Assembly: GCA_016720935.1 (NCBI GenBank)
Contig: JADKJP010000003.1
Location: 186,001-250,000, forward strand
Direction: 5' to 3'
DNA from: Bacteroidota bacterium
GTDB lineage: Bacteria > Bacteroidota > Bacteroidia > AKYH767-A > 2013-40CM-41-45
DNA length: 64,000 bases
In this document: piece by piece, positions 63,897 to 64,000 of the stretch
Numbering within the stretch: the first letter of the stretch is position 1
Layout of the letters: each line of letters opens with the position of its first letter
The notes under the pieces: model-generated
What the model was told of the DNA's origin: nothing
The model's database searches: none
The model's input: only the letters and a program-made list of their open reading frames with translations
Position numbers and translations under genes: made by a program

Positions 63897-64000
63897 TCAA
63901 TCCTCAATCCTCAATCCTCAATCCTCAATCCTCAATCCTCAATCCTCAATCCTCAATCCTCAATCCTCAATCCTCAATCCTCAATCCTCAATCCTCAATC
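63897..64000. repeat. Heptad-repeat array TCAATCC, running off the right edge
   Basis: From 63897 to the window end, TCAATCC is repeated without error for 104 nt (about 15 units), and the array continues beyond the edge. The remaining bases between the stop at 63719 and 63896 hold no gene. The left arm and hinge are not evident here. Confidence 0.97.

Overview
The window comes from a member of the Bacteroidota, probably a free-living, gliding-type lineage near Sphingobacteriales/Chitinophagales. It has type IX secretion (T9SS) cargo with C-terminal sorting and gliding-type domains, a PorP/SprF partner, a MurF-alanine racemase fusion, DUF4271 and DUF5777 proteins, and TTG/TAnnTTTG promoters. 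I found no rRNA, tRNA, CRISPR array, insertion sequence or prophage.

Layout. 1-5101: a giant surface protein on the minus strand, with a 52-residue tandem repeat that runs off the left edge. 5.7-11.9 kb: a pyruvate-kinase-like protein, a sulfite-oxidase-like lipoprotein with a haem lipoprotein, an amino-acid permease, a GreA-like protein and a small outer-membrane protein. 11.9-14.3 kb: a SiaA/SiaB/SiaC partner-switch module. 14.5-29.9 kb: an ABCG-type transporter, lipoprotein, dCMP deaminase, CtpA protease, PAP2 phosphatase, superoxide dismutase, two glycosyltransferases (one STELLO-like), an AsmA-like protein, a histidine kinase and HemW. 29.9-40.3 kb: T9SS cargo, RsmI, thymidine kinase, MurF-Alr, a PorP/SprF plus gliding-domain pair, and MeaB. 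40.4-49.0 kb: surface-polysaccharide genes, the block DUF4271-hemD-rnpA-yidD-ctpA, and a haem-lipoprotein (frameshifted)/YceI/DUF5777 operon. 49.2-62.3 kb: anti-sigma and ECF sigma factors, then ten minus-strand genes with three B12-type radical SAM enzymes, three methyltransferases, a nucleotidyltransferase, a flippase and a GT87 glycosyltransferase. These ten look like one or more surface glycan or lipid modification operons. 62.5-63.7 kb: glutaryl-CoA dehydrogenase.

The most unusual signal is not a gene. At least seven intergenic sites (about 8.93-9.08, 10.93-11.19, 13.2, 56.45-56.63, 58.26-58.35, 62.39-62.53 and 63.9-64.0 kb) carry tandem arrays with a strict 7-nt period. The unit differs between loci (CAATCAA, TTAGTTG, CTAAGCA, CCAATCT, AACTAAC, TCAATCC), but the architecture recurs: a G/T-rich heptad arm, a short hairpin hinge, then an A/C-rich heptad arm. 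Where both arms can be read, units are degenerate near the hinge and near-perfect at the outer, gene-facing end. One array runs into a stop codon and another ends 5 nt before a start codon. This looks like a family of outward-growing palindromic intergenic elements. I know of no name for it, but I could not search.
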